Counted from the stretch's first letter, positions 1-9,267 are shown. The stretch is DNA of 64,000 nucleotides from Pseudobacteroides sp. (GCF_036567765.1 NZ_DATCTU010000112.1:111709-175708); one strand, 5' to 3'. Notes: generated by a model from the sequence alone, not told the origin. Translations and numbers: made by a program.

Positions 1-460
1 TTTATGTATGGGAAATTATGGTGTATACTACGCCATAATTTCTCACGACAACGACCAATGTTGCAAAATCACTTTGTGATTTTGTTCATTAAATTATAAC
101 ACAATGAAATTAATATAACACACAAAAAATAATGGTATTTATTGCCTATTTGAAATGTGGCAAGCATATATTACTATATTAATGGTATGCATGGTGTAAG
201 AATAGATGCATTTGATGTTTATCTTAAATTAAAACTTTGGGTTATTTGTCCCAAATCTATTGATTTGATAGGAAAATTTGTTGTATAATATTATTATATT
301 CTGATTTGCAAAAAATATTGGGGGTTAATATGTTCTTATTTTTTTGACATATTATGTTTATCATGATTTACGAAATATCGTATTTGTAAAGAGCATTTCT
401 TAAAGAGTGTGTCCAACTATATTTTTCATGTAAATAAAATTTCATTTAGGGGGATTTTAA
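1..460. other. Intergenic region with dispersed repeat copy A
   Basis: There is no convincing gene here. The left end carries a complete copy of a two-hairpin repeat (separate entry). The rest is AT-rich. A TTGACA hexamer lies at 344-349, but no good -10 box follows at 16-18 bases. A strong Shine-Dalgarno (aggggga, 448-454) belongs to the following gene. Confidence 0.6.
8..87 (+). repeat. Dispersed two-hairpin repeat, copy A (complete)
   Basis: Hairpin 1 is a 13-bp stem (12-24 with 30-42, one G-U pair) around the 5-base loop atact. It is followed by the conserved spacer tcacgaca and then hairpin 2 (caaaatcac at 64-72 with gtgattttg at 76-84). Related copies occur near 16.02, 37.56, 40.87 and 61.15 kb, all in the same orientation and all intergenic. 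This is the best-paired copy of hairpin 1. Function unknown. Confidence 0.75.
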
Positions 461-2704
461 TTGTTACTACTACTGTTCTCTATATTGTTAGGTTATTGTC
501 TTTTGAACCAATTTATTAAGCTGAAGAATCCAATTATGATTTTTTCAGGCTCTTTTATTATAGGTTCTATAGTTTCCGGAACCATGCTTTATATATTGGA
601 GTTGTTATCGATATATACCTTAAAAGACAGGTTGTACGGAAATATTATTTATTTCTTGATATCTACAGCATACATAGTGTATTCGTTTTATTCCAGAAAG
701 GTTTTAGGTTCCCTCAAAACGGACACAATTAATTTCTTCAAAAACAAAGCAGTAGTTATACTGTTTATATTGTTTATGCTTTACTCCACATGGCTTAATT
801 ACGGCACTTTTTACGAAGAATCCGGTGATATAAGGATTGCTTACGGAGCTTACAGCGATATAATGTACCATCATGCTTTTGTGCGTTCGGTATCTATAGG
901 GGATAACGTACCCACAACTTATCCGTATTTTGCCAATACGCAAATTCATTATCACTTCCTGTTCGATTACTATGCAGGTAAAATGGCACAGTCTGGCTTC
1001 AGCACTCTAAATGCTTTGAATGTATTGTCATTATTAAGTTTGACGGTGCTGCTCCTTCTTGTTTATGAGTTTGGAAGAAAGTATTTTAATAGTAAGGCTG
1101 TGGGCATACTAAGTGCTGTATTACTGATTTTTTCAAGCTCTCTTGCTGCATTTGAATGGATTTATAAAAACAGGAATACAAACTTAATTCAGGGCATAAT
1201 CAAGCGAACCGGCTGGATTAGTAACGCAACTTTTGAGGATTGGGGACTTTTTAATTTTAATGTTTTTATAAATCAGCGCCACTTTGCCTTTTCTATAGCT
1301 ATCTGTGTTTTTTTTGCCCTATATCTGGTACTTAGAAGAGAAGTGAAAAGCACTACTCAGTATAAGAGAAGAGATATTAAAAGAAACATATTTATTGGGA
1401 TAGTTATAGGAATGACTCCTTTTTGGAATATAATTTCTGCGGCTGTTTGTATTGCATTTATTGGACTTTTTGGAATCAGTACATTTTTTAGAAACAAAGC
1501 TTATACTATAAGCAAGGTTAACACAGCGTTAATTTGTGCTTTAATAATTTTACCACAGCTCCTGTTGTTTAAATCAGGGGATACGGTATTATCACAATAT
1601 CCAAAGCTTCACTTTGGGTATGCATTGGATAAATTCACAATTTTCGCATTTGTAGCCTACTATTTTAAAGTTTTTGGTATAAAACTTATTCTTATTTTTG
1701 CATCAGTATTTTTTGTTAATAAAGCGAAAAGGTTTGACTTTTTAATATTTTTAATTCCCTTTATAATTGCAAATACTTTACAAATGGGAGTTATACTTTA
1801 TGACAATAACAAGTTTATGTTTATGTGGCTTGTTTTTGCTAATTGCTTTGCAGCTTATATGCTGGTATCGCTATACAGGTTGCCTCAGATAATCAAGGGA
1901 AAAATTGAAAGCTGGAAAAAAAGGAAGACAGATGTAACGCTTAGAGTCGAAGAATCGGAGGAAGCTGTCACGCAGGAGAATACTATAAAGTCTGAGGGGG
2001 CAATGGAAAATATAACACAAGAGCCATCACTGATTACAGAAGAGTCATTGGAAAATGTAGCAAATGAAACACATCCAATTGCTGAACATGAGCCTGAAAC
2101 AATATCACAGGTAGCAGCATCTGATTCATATAAATCGGATGTTAGGGAAGATAAGTCATCTATAATTAACATAGACAGGTTAATGAGATACCTTTCATTA
2201 ACTAAGCCTATAGTAGTTATCCTAACTTTTACAATTATACTATCAGGCTTATTTGATGTTTTTGCTGTTAATAATATGACTAGATATAAAATTAAGGATA
2301 ACAGTTCTGAGCTGAAACAATGGATTTTAAAAAATACCAACCGCGATTCAATATTTATGACAGATACCTTTATACCAGCAGATGACAATCCTATTACTGC
2401 AGTTACACTCTCAGGAAGAATGTTATATGCTGTTAAAAATGATGTGGATTCCAGCTGCAATGTTGATCCCAGACTTAAAAACATTACAAAAATTTATTCG
2501 TTTTCTGAAGGCCTTGATAAGACAATCGAACTTATCAAAAAAGAAAAAATAGACTATATTTTAGTAGATAAAAATGTTAGAAATAATAAGGATTTAAACC
2601 TTAATGAAGCAATGCTTGAGCAAAACTTTAAATTAGAATATACAGGTGTAAAGGAATATGGGGAAACCGATGTAAAAGTTTACTCTATAAAAAATAAGCA
2701 ATGA
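461..2704 (+). CDS. Large polytopic membrane protein, GT-C glycosyltransferase-like
   Basis: A 747-residue protein starting at TTG, chosen because aggggga lies 6 bases upstream. It has roughly a dozen hydrophobic segments. An early extracytoplasmic loop carries DIMYHHAFVRS and later IHYHFLFDYYAG, the kind of acidic/His-rich first loop found in GT-C lipid-linked-sugar transferases. Residues of about 480-575 form a hydrophilic, Glu/Thr-rich insertion; one more membrane segment (about 580-605) and a soluble C-terminal domain of about 140 residues follow. The family is inferred from topology and this loop, not from a firm signature. It stands alone, with no glycan operon around it. It could be a polymer or lipid-sugar transferase or simply an uncharacterised membrane protein. 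Confidence 0.5.
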   Translation: MLLLLFSILLGYCLLNQFIKLKNPIMIFSGSFIIGSIVSGTMLYILELLSIYTLKDRLYGNIIYFLISTAYIVYSFYSRKVLGSLKTDTINFFKNKAVVILFILFMLYSTWLNYGTFYEESGDIRIAYGAYSDIMYHHAFVRSVSIGDNVPTTYPYFANTQIHYHFLFDYYAGKMAQSGFSTLNALNVLSLLSLTVLLLLVYEFGRKYFNSKAVGILSAVLLIFSSSLAAFEWIYKNRNTNLIQGIIKRTGWISNATFEDWGLFNFNVFINQRHFAFSIAICVFFALYLVLRREVKSTTQYKRRDIKRNIFIGIVIGMTPFWNIISAAVCIAFIGLFGISTFFRNKAYTISKVNTALICALIILPQLLLFKSGDTVLSQYPKLHFGYALDKFTIFAFVAYYFKVFGIKLILIFASVFFVNKAKRFDFLIFLIPFIIANTLQMGVILYDNNKFMFMWLVFANCFAAYMLVSLYRLPQIIKGKIESWKKRKTDVTLRVEESEEAVTQENTIKSEGAMENITQEPSLITEESLENVANETHPIAEHEPETISQVAASDSYKSDVREDKSSIINIDRLMRYLSLTKPIVVILTFTIILSGLFDVFAVNNMTRYKIKDNSSELKQWILKNTNRDSIFMTDTFIPADDNPITAVTLSGRMLYAVKNDVDSSCNVDPRLKNITKIYSFSEGLDKTIELIKKEKIDYILVDKNVRNNKDLNLNEAMLEQNFKLEYTGVKEYGETDVKVYSIKNKQ

Positions 2705-2859
2705 TGCGATAATCGAAGGCTAGATAATCAATAATGTATATTATGATTAAATGTGTAAAACCAACTTAACGACATGCTGTTTGACCTTTTGAGAACTCTA
2801 GTAATAATACATTTTGCCGTGGCAGATGGCATTAGATCTTTAGATTTCTTGCTTTTGGG

Positions 2860-2888
2860 TTGACATTTGTGGGTTGCTCCTATATAAT
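2860..2888 (+). promoter_or_regulatory. Consensus sigma-A promoter of the dockerin pseudogene
   Basis: TTGACA (2860-2865), a 17-base spacer and TATAAT (2883-2888): a perfect match to the vegetative consensus. The -10 box sits inside the left arm of an 18-bp inverted repeat. Transcription would start near 2895, at the inner end of that arm. Confidence 0.8.
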
Positions 2889-2926
2889 CAATTTGTTAAT
2901 CATTATTTACAAATTGATTATATAGG
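2879..2926. repeat. 18-bp perfect inverted repeat over promoter -10 and RBS
   Basis: Left arm 2879-2896 and right arm 2909-2926 are exact reverse complements, separated by 12 bases. The left arm contains TATAAT. The right arm runs into the Shine-Dalgarno (aggggtg, 2924-2930). The transcript should begin at the end of the left arm, so an RNA hairpin is unlikely. A DNA operator for a dimeric regulator is the simpler reading (inference). Confidence 0.75.
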
Positions 2927-2937
2927 GGTGATTTTTT

Positions 2938-3934
2938 ATGCTTAAAAATTTATGCTTAAAACCTAAAAATATCAGTTGCCTGCTTGCAATTTGTTTGGCA
3001 GCACTAGTTTTTCTTAACCTTTTCGCTCCAAAGACAGACTTGGTTTTTGCGGCTGATTCGAATATTGTGCCCCAAAATACACCAACACCAACACAAATAT
3101 CGCCAACTTCTCCTCAAGAACCAGTTGTATTTATTAGAACATCCTTTAGCGATATTACTTCAACTTCAGTAACTATAAGCTTATTAATAAGAAGATATAC
3201 ATCAACGGTTTGGCCAGTACCATATACAATAAGCTTTTCGGACGGTATTGAAAGTATAAAAGGAGAAATACCTGTAGATAAAACAGAGGCCACATTTGTG
3301 CTGACAGGGTTAAAACCAAGTACAAAGTATAGTTATTATGTTGCTGTAGCTGCATATGGAGGACCTGGCTGGGAAAGTTTTGAAACATTGAATTCTGACA
3401 ATATACCTACCCCGACACCTACCCCAAAGTGTTTCATTAGTGGAAGCATAAAGCTTGATTTAAATTCCTCAAATATTAAGACTCTTAATAATTTTCAGGT
3501 TGATATATTTGACCGGGATTTGATTCGCATAATGACTAGATTTTCAGATAGTCAAGGTAACTTCTATACAGGAAGCATACCTGAGTCAAGACAACCATAC
3601 ACTGTTAAGATTAGCAAGAAAAGCTATCTGTCAAGAACAGTTGCAAATTTTCCTGCTGGAATTAGTAATGTGGGCAGGTGATATCGAGTGCTATATAAAA
3701 CGGGTTGATCCATTATCCAACAGCTATGAGTATATTCGTGCCCAGGATAATATAATAGATATAAGAGATGTATATGAAATTGCAAAGTGCTTTAATGCTG
3801 TTATATCCGATGATCTTTTCAATTCAGCTTGTGATTTGAATGAGGATGGAGTGATAAATATGCTGGATGTATTGATTGTTTCGAAAAACTTTGGAAAGTC
3901 AAGTGCTGATTATTCAAGTGAGTTAACTAGATAA
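2938..3934 (+). pseudogene. Secreted Fn3-dockerin protein, frameshifted
   Basis: Reading frame one (2938-3681) encodes a signal peptide (residues 1-39), a Thr/Pro linker, a fibronectin-III-like domain (about 60-150), another TPTPTP linker and the start of a carboxypeptidase-regulatory-like module. It then stops. The continuation is in the next frame (about 3662-3934): VMWAGDI followed by a dockerin with repeats ending in FNAV and KNFGK. The GH9 protein of this window has the same module order in one frame. Compared with it, about ten codons are missing around 3640-3665 as well as the frame change, so a deletion is more likely than a single sequencing slip. The second dockerin repeat (DLNEDGVINMLDV) keeps its calcium ligands. 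If read through, the product would be a non-catalytic cellulosome subunit. Confidence 0.7.
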
Positions 3935-3995
3935 CTTTATATAAACAAGAAAAATTAACATATGAGAATTTAGAATCATATAATCTAATCAAATA

Positions 3996-4036
3996 AAAAA
4001 TGGTAGGATATAACATAACCTATCATTTTTGCTTTT
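3996..4036 (+). terminator. Intrinsic terminator after dockerin pseudogene
   Basis: A 12-bp stem (3996-4007 with 4019-4030, one G-U pair) with an A-tract before and a T-tract after (attttt, then ctttt). It could work in both directions. It separates the dockerin gene from the truncated murA. Confidence 0.65.
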
Positions 4037-4111
4037 ACACATGCAAAATCATATGAAACATGGGAAATATCCACATAAAGAAAAAGCTTCAAGCCTTGGC
4101 TAATTAAGGAA

Positions 4112-5140
4112 ATGGGTTTTAAGTTGATTGATATCTTATACAGTGATAAAATAGATGATGTTATTATTGAAATGAAACATTATTGTGAAAATGCCCATAA
4201 ACCAACACAACCAGGTGGTTGTGAAATAGGCCCGAGGCCAATAGATCTTCACCTGAAGGCCATAAAAAAGATGGGTGCAAAAGTACATTTCATGCAAAAG
4301 GGTTTTGTTTATTGCGAAGCGGAAAGACTAAAGGGCTGCGATATCCACCTGGATTATCCAAGCGTTGGAGCAACAGAAAATATAATGCTTGCAGCTGTAT
4401 TTGCAGAAGGGGAAACATGCATAAGAAATGCGGCAAAAGAGCCGGAAATAATTGATCTTCAAAACTTCCTTATAGGCTTGGGTGTCAATATCTGGGGTGC
4501 AGGAACCAGTGTTATACGCATTTCAGGTAGTAATACCAAGCTGAGGAGTATAGTACATAATGTCATTCCCGATAGGATTGTTGCAGGTACATACATGGTG
4601 GCTTCGGCAATAACAGGCGGGGATATAGTCTTAAAGAACGTGGTTCCTGAGCACATAAACTCAATGATATCCAACTTGAGGGATTGTGGCTGCAGTGTAA
4701 ATGTAAAAAGAAATCTGATCAGAATCAGCGGGCCCACCAGGCCAAGGTCTATAGACATAATAAGAACATTGCCTTACCCGGGATTTCCTACCGATATGCA
4801 GGCACAAATGGTTTCTCTTCTTTCTATAGCTAGAGGTGAAAGCATAATTGTAGAAACGGTTTTCGAAAACAGGTATAAACATGTTGAGGAACTTATCAGA
4901 ATGGGGGCAAATATAAAGGTAGAGGGAAGAATAGCAGTTATAAAAGGTGTGAAAAGGCTTATAGGAGCCAATATAACCTCAAAGGATTTAAGAGGCGGTG
5001 CGGCACTGGTATTAGCAGGTCTTGTAGCAGAGGGTGAAACAAGGGTGGATGGTCTCAAGCATATAGACAGAGGATATGAGGATATTGAAGGAAAGCTCAG
5101 AGGAGTTGGAGCATCCGTAGTTAGGATTGATGAGGAATAA
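4112..5140 (+). CDS. murA: UDP-GlcNAc 1-carboxyvinyltransferase (MurA), N-terminally truncated
   Basis: MurA transfers enolpyruvate from PEP to UDP-GlcNAc, the first committed step of peptidoglycan synthesis. From residue about 34 the sequence is typical MurA, including the catalytic Cys motif PGGCEIGPRPID, RGGAALVLAGLVAEG and the C-terminal GYEDIEGKLR. The length is 342 residues against about 417 for the family. The first 110 or so residues are missing, with the GAKNA Lys/Asn and the RAS arginine that bind substrate. About 33 unrelated residues replace them. No MurA-like sequence is visible upstream in any frame, and the start has only a poorly spaced aagga. Activity is doubtful; firmicutes often carry a second murA. 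It precedes ftsQ, a usual position. Confidence 0.8.
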   Translation: MGFKLIDILYSDKIDDVIIEMKHYCENAHKPTQPGGCEIGPRPIDLHLKAIKKMGAKVHFMQKGFVYCEAERLKGCDIHLDYPSVGATENIMLAAVFAEGETCIRNAAKEPEIIDLQNFLIGLGVNIWGAGTSVIRISGSNTKLRSIVHNVIPDRIVAGTYMVASAITGGDIVLKNVVPEHINSMISNLRDCGCSVNVKRNLIRISGPTRPRSIDIIRTLPYPGFPTDMQAQMVSLLSIARGESIIVETVFENRYKHVEELIRMGANIKVEGRIAVIKGVKRLIGANITSKDLRGGAALVLAGLVAEGETRVDGLKHIDRGYEDIEGKLRGVGASVVRIDEE

Positions 5141-5201
5141 TTATATTAGAGAATACTATTTCTATTAAAAGTATATAATTATGCAGTAAGGGGTAGGAAC
5201 T

Positions 5202-6044
5202 TTGAAACTACGAAGGATTAAAAAAGACAGTGGGCTTGATAATAAGAAACAAAAGAAAATCAAAAAGAATAACAAGAAAAGGATAAAGGCAATCAGAAGA
5301 ACTGTTCTTTTTGTTCTCTTTATAGTATCTTTAGTACTGTTCGCTTTATCTCCTTTATTCAATATAACAGCAATAGAGGTTTATGGAAACCACGTTATAA
5401 ATTCCGAAGCCCTTATATCTGTTGCAAAAATTCAGGTAGGAAGCAATGGTTTTAAGAAGGTCGGAAACAGTTTAAAGAATTATTTTTTCTTTAGATATGG
5501 AAAAGAAGAAAATAGTATTATAAAAAGCTTCTCGTATGCAAAGAAGGCAAAGGTTATGTTTTGCCTTCCTAATACTGTCAGAATAGAAATAGAAGAAAGA
5601 TGTCCCATGTTTTATATAAGCCGAAATGGATTGTTTTTGCTTATAGATGAAGATGGGCATGTTCTTGAGGAGTCGGATAAGCCGTTTAAAAGTGTTATTT
5701 ATGTAGAAGGAGTAGCATTTAAAGCCCATAAGTTAGGACAAGCCTTAAAGGCGGAGGATCCTGATTACATTAAATATATAAAAAGACTGCAGGAAGAAAT
5801 ACCAAAGTATGATGAAAATAATAACGTTAAGATGAATCCTCTTATTACAAAAATTGATGTAGGTGATCCCTTCAGAATTAAAGTAGAGCTTGACAACAGA
5901 ATTTTAGCTGACCTTGGTGATCTTGAAGATATTGGTTACAGATTGGATTTTATAAGGGATATATATTTTAACAAACTTAAAAAAACAGATAAAGGATATC
6001 TGGAATATAATGATGATCGGAAGTATAATTTTAAGATGAAATAA
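5202..6044 (+). CDS. divIB: Cell division protein FtsQ/DivIB
   Basis: A 280-residue bitopic membrane protein of the divisome (FtsQ-FtsL-FtsB subcomplex). A very basic cytoplasmic N-terminus (residues 1-32) is followed by one membrane helix (about 33-53) and a POTRA domain beginning ITAIEVYGNHVINSEALI, then the FtsQ beta domain. The TTG start at 5202 follows aaggggtagg. It lies 61 bases after murA and 18 before sbp, within the division cluster. Confidence 0.88.
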   Translation: MKLRRIKKDSGLDNKKQKKIKKNNKKRIKAIRRTVLFVLFIVSLVLFALSPLFNITAIEVYGNHVINSEALISVAKIQVGSNGFKKVGNSLKNYFFFRYGKEENSIIKSFSYAKKAKVMFCLPNTVRIEIEERCPMFYISRNGLFLLIDEDGHVLEESDKPFKSVIYVEGVAFKAHKLGQALKAEDPDYIKYIKRLQEEIPKYDENNNVKMNPLITKIDVGDPFRIKVELDNRILADLGDLEDIGYRLDFIRDIYFNKLKKTDKGYLEYNDDRKYNFKMK

Positions 6045-6062
6045 AAAACAAGGAGGAAAAAT

Positions 6063-6410
6063 ATGCTGCCACTTATTGGTATATTAGCAGGGATAATAAT
6101 AGGAGTTTTTGTGCCGTTTCAAATTCCTTACCAGTATTCGACATATGTTGCTGTGGCTATATTAGCAGCACTGGATTCTGTATTTGGAGGGATTGCTGCA
6201 TCTATGCAAGGCAAATTTGACATGAAGGTTTTTCTTTCGGGCTTCTTCATGAATGCACTATTGGCAGCTGCATTGGCATATATTGGAGATCAGCTTGGCA
6301 TTCAGATTTACTTAGCAGCAATATTCGCATTTGGTAACAGATTATTTTTAAATTTTGCAATTATTCGCAGAATTCTATTGAATAAATATTCAAAAAAAGA
6401 TAATATATAA
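6063..6410 (+). CDS. sbp: Small basic protein Sbp (DUF1290)
   Basis: A 115-residue membrane protein with four hydrophobic stretches. It starts LPLIGILAGIIIGVF and contains ALDSVFGGIAASMQGKFD, the hallmark of the DUF1290/Sbp family found upstream of ftsA in Firmicutes. Its function is not established; it is linked to division by position. A clear aaggagg precedes the ATG. The two DUF881 genes that often lie between divIB and sbp are absent here. Confidence 0.85.
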   Translation: MLPLIGILAGIIIGVFVPFQIPYQYSTYVAVAILAALDSVFGGIAASMQGKFDMKVFLSGFFMNALLAAALAYIGDQLGIQIYLAAIFAFGNRLFLNFAIIRRILLNKYSKKDNI

Positions 6411-6430
6411 AATGAATTAATTTTATTTCT

Positions 6431-6459
6431 TTGACATTTCCATTTAGTATCTAGATTAT
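6431..6459 (+). promoter_or_regulatory. Putative sigma-A promoter of ftsA
   Basis: TTGACA (6431-6436), a 17-base spacer and gattat (6454-6459). The -35 is perfect and the -10 matches four of six. It lies 58 bases before the ftsA start. Confidence 0.5.
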
Positions 6460-6516
6460 TATAAGGTGCAGCTTTAAAATAACTGTTCTTTTTATTATTA
6501 TAGGAGGTTTTCATAA

Positions 6517-7743
6517 GTGGGAAACATTATCGTTGGCATAGATATCGGCACTTCGAAGGTGAGTACTGTTATTGGCCAGGTTGGCAAAACAGGTGAATTG
6601 GAAGTTTTTGGCCACGGAATGGAGCAATGTAATGGCGTTAAAAAAGGTGTTATTGTTGATATAGAAAGCACATGTTCCAGTATCAGATCAGCAGTTCAGA
6701 AGGCAGAAGCAGCAGCAGGTCTTAAAATCAGTTCTGCGTATGTAAGCATCAACGGTGTACATACTTCAATAATTAAAAGCAGGGGAAGACTTGCCATATC
6801 AAATGATAACCGTGAGATAACTGGTAAAGATGTGGACAAGGTCCTTCATGCTGCAAGAAGTATAAATATCTCTGATGACAGAGAAATTATCGATATTATT
6901 CCCCAGCAGTTTATTGTTGACGGTTATGATGAGATTATCGATCCTGTAGGAATGGCCGGTCTCTCCCTTGAAGTGGATGCTGACATTATTACAGGCAAAA
7001 TAACTTCTGTCCAGAATATTGTCAAGAGTATGGAAAGGGCAAACCTGAAGACAGACGGCCTTATTGTAGAAGCTCTCGCAACCAGTCAATTAGCTCCCAC
7101 ACAGGATGAGAAGGAAATGGGAGTTATTCTTATTGATATAGGAGGAGGGATTACCGATATATCTGTCTTTAAGAACAAGAACATGATTTTCAATGAATGT
7201 ATAACGGTTGGCGGGGATCATATTACCAATGATGTGGCAATCGGGCTTAAAATCCCATATTCCGAAGCTGAAAAGTTAAAAAGGGAATTTGAGCTGGCCC
7301 TCATTTCTCTTATTAAAAATGACCAGGAAGTTACTGTTATAGATATTGATGAAAATAAAAAGAAAAACGTTAAGGTTTCTGAAATAGTAGAAATAATAGA
7401 AGCAAGAGTTTTTGAGATATTCTCTTTGTGCAAGGAATTGCTTGAAAAACGTCAGATTAAAGGAGAATTTCCTGCAGGAATTGTTCTTACTGGTGGAGGT
7501 ATATCCTATGTAGACGGAGGAAGGGAGCTGGCTAATGAAGTTTTCGGTTTGCCGGCAAGAGTTGCATCGCAAAAGTCTGATACCGTTTCAAAGATTGAAT
7601 ACTATACTGCAGCAGGGATTGTAAAATATGTAGGTTCCCACAGCAAAGGAAATGCATATGGCAGTGAGGTAAAGCACCATAAGCAGAAACCCCAGAAAAA
7701 GGAACAAAATGTTATAAAAAGAATTTTAAAATTTTTTACATGA
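6517..7743 (+). CDS. ftsA: Cell division protein FtsA
   Basis: An actin-like ATPase of 408 residues that tethers FtsZ filaments to the membrane. Visible are the phosphate-1 motif GIDIGTSK (residues 6-13), the SHS2/1C region, DIGGGITDIS (phosphate-2) and LTGGGISYVDG. The C-terminus ends in an amphipathic helix QNVIKRILKFFT, the membrane-targeting sequence. The GTG start at 6517 has aggagg 9 bases upstream. It is followed by ftsZ after 234 bases, an unusually long gap that holds a promoter. Confidence 0.95.
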   Translation: MGNIIVGIDIGTSKVSTVIGQVGKTGELEVFGHGMEQCNGVKKGVIVDIESTCSSIRSAVQKAEAAAGLKISSAYVSINGVHTSIIKSRGRLAISNDNREITGKDVDKVLHAARSINISDDREIIDIIPQQFIVDGYDEIIDPVGMAGLSLEVDADIITGKITSVQNIVKSMERANLKTDGLIVEALATSQLAPTQDEKEMGVILIDIGGGITDISVFKNKNMIFNECITVGGDHITNDVAIGLKIPYSEAEKLKREFELALISLIKNDQEVTVIDIDENKKKNVKVSEIVEIIEARVFEIFSLCKELLEKRQIKGEFPAGIVLTGGGISYVDGGRELANEVFGLPARVASQKSDTVSKIEYYTAAGIVKYVGSHSKGNAYGSEVKHHKQKPQKKEQNVIKRILKFFT

Positions 7744-7773
7744 ATATTATAACAAATGAGTTCTTATTTACGA

Positions 7774-7802
7774 TATACATTATAGAAAAATTGTTATATA
7801 AT
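7774..7802 (+). promoter_or_regulatory. Putative promoter in the ftsA-ftsZ gap
   Basis: tataca (7774-7779), 17 bases, TATAAT (7797-7802). It would give ftsZ its own transcript with a leader of about 170 bases. The remainder of the gap (7803-7960) is AT-rich without a clear structure. Confidence 0.5.
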
Positions 7803-7977
7803 ATAAAAATAAAAATGCTTATATTGCGTTAAGCCCAATAATGAGTTATTATTATTTTGTATGATTTCATGATTTATATTAATCGACGAAAAATTACATT
7901 TAAATGATATAGATAAGTTTATTGTTTCTTACTAGTTCTTATTTATTAACCAATGAAAAAAGAAGGGGGACTTAAAG

Positions 7978-9114
7978 TTGCTGGAGTTTGATATTGATCT
8001 CGAACAATTTGCTCAGATAAAAGTTATTGGAGTAGGTGGTGGAGGAAATAATGCTGTAAACAGGATGATAACTGCCGGACTCCGTGGGGTTGAGTTTTAT
8101 TCAATTAATACAGACAAGCAGGCATTGTTTTTGTCAAAATCAAATACAAAAATTCAGATTGGAGATAAACTGACAAAGGGCTTGGGTGCAGGTGCCAATC
8201 CTGAAATCGGTGAAAAGGCAGCAAATGAGAGCAAGGATGAAATTGCTCAAGCTATAAAAGGTGCGGATATGGTATTCGTTACAGCCGGTATGGGTGGCGG
8301 AACAGGTACAGGAGCGGCACCTGTGGTAGCTCAGATTGCCAAGGAAATGGGAATTTTGACAGTTGGTGTTGTTACAAAGCCTTTTATGTTTGAAGGAAGA
8401 AAAAGAATGCAGCATGCTGAAAGGGGGATTGAAACCCTCAAATCTACAGTGGATACTCTGGTTACCATTCCAAATGACAGACTTTTGCAGGTAGCTGAGA
8501 AGAAGACATCCATAGTAGATGCATTCAGAATTGCTGATGATGTTTTGAGACAGGGTGTGCAGGGTATATCCGACCTTATTGCCGTACCGGGTCTTGTTAA
8601 TCTTGACTTTGCCGATGTTAAGACAATTATGTTCAACACAGGTATAGCACATATGGGTATCGGTAGGGCAGCAGGTGAAAACAGGGCTGAGGAAGCAGCA
8701 AGGCAAGCCATTCATAGTCCTCTGTTGGAAACATCCATAGATGGAGCACGCGGGGTTCTTCTTAATATTACAGGTGGTGCCGATCTTGGGCTGTTTGAAG
8801 TAAATACTGCAGCAGAGTTGGTTCAGCAGTCTGCTGACCCTGATGCTAATATTATATTCGGTGCTGTTATTGATGAAAACCTGAAGGATGAGATTCTTAT
8901 AACTGTGATTGCTACAGGGTTTGACAAGGGGCCTATTGTTAAAAAGATGGAAAAGCCTTCTTTTGACAGAAGCTCAGAAAGACAGCAGGAAAGAAATGTG
9001 GCTAATCCGCCTGCAAACGAAAAGCAACAGCCTGCAGCTAGCAATTATAACAATTCAAGTCAGAGTGATGAGCTTGATATTCCTACTTTCTTAAGAAGGA
9101 ATAGATTTAAATAA
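7978..9114 (+). CDS. ftsZ: Cell division protein FtsZ
   Basis: The tubulin-like GTPase that forms the Z-ring, 378 residues. The GTP-binding signature GGGTGTG is at residues 106-112, VGGGGNNAVNRM is near the N-terminus, and the T7 loop NLDFAD is at 208-213. A variable Gln/Asn-rich linker leads to the conserved C-terminal peptide DIPTFLRR, which binds FtsA. The TTG start follows aaggggga. A strong terminator comes next. In most spore-forming Firmicutes spoIIGA follows ftsZ; here a cellulase gene does. Confidence 0.97.
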   Translation: MLEFDIDLEQFAQIKVIGVGGGGNNAVNRMITAGLRGVEFYSINTDKQALFLSKSNTKIQIGDKLTKGLGAGANPEIGEKAANESKDEIAQAIKGADMVFVTAGMGGGTGTGAAPVVAQIAKEMGILTVGVVTKPFMFEGRKRMQHAERGIETLKSTVDTLVTIPNDRLLQVAEKKTSIVDAFRIADDVLRQGVQGISDLIAVPGLVNLDFADVKTIMFNTGIAHMGIGRAAGENRAEEAARQAIHSPLLETSIDGARGVLLNITGGADLGLFEVNTAAELVQQSADPDANIIFGAVIDENLKDEILITVIATGFDKGPIVKKMEKPSFDRSSERQQERNVANPPANEKQQPAASNYNNSSQSDELDIPTFLRRNRFK

Positions 9115-9157
9115 TAGCTTTCAATAAGATATAACGATCAAAATAGTGCAAGATTCT

Positions 9158-9196
9158 AAGAACTGAGGGCTTATATGCTTCTCAGTTCTTTTTATT
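9158..9196 (+). terminator. Intrinsic terminator after ftsZ
   Basis: Perfect 10-bp stem (aagaactgag 9158-9167 with ctcagttctt 9181-9190) followed by tttatta. Confidence 0.8.
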
Positions 9197-9267
9197 AGTT
9201 GTCGTGATTTTTATAGATAAATGTAAGAATTAGGACAATTATTATTAATTAAAGCCAATCACAGCAA

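Noticed and set aside
344..372. Promoter upstream of the GT-C gene
   Set aside because: TTGACA is perfect, but no -10-like hexamer lies at 16-18 bases.
1885..2484. Minus-strand 199-codon frame within the GT-C gene
   Set aside because: It lies opposite the Glu/Thr-rich insertion of a real gene and has no start signals.
3640..3670. Programmed ribosomal frameshift in the dockerin gene
   Set aside because: No slippery heptamer or downstream pseudoknot is seen, and about ten codons are missing compared with the GH9 module, which points to damage.
7880..7890. Spo0A box (cgacgaa) upstream of ftsZ
   Set aside because: One mismatch to TGNCGAA in a short AT-rich motif; not distinguishable from chance.
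8140..8715. Minus-strand frames of 126-191 codons opposite ftsZ
   Set aside because: They are shadows of a highly conserved gene; no ribosome sites and Cys-rich composition.
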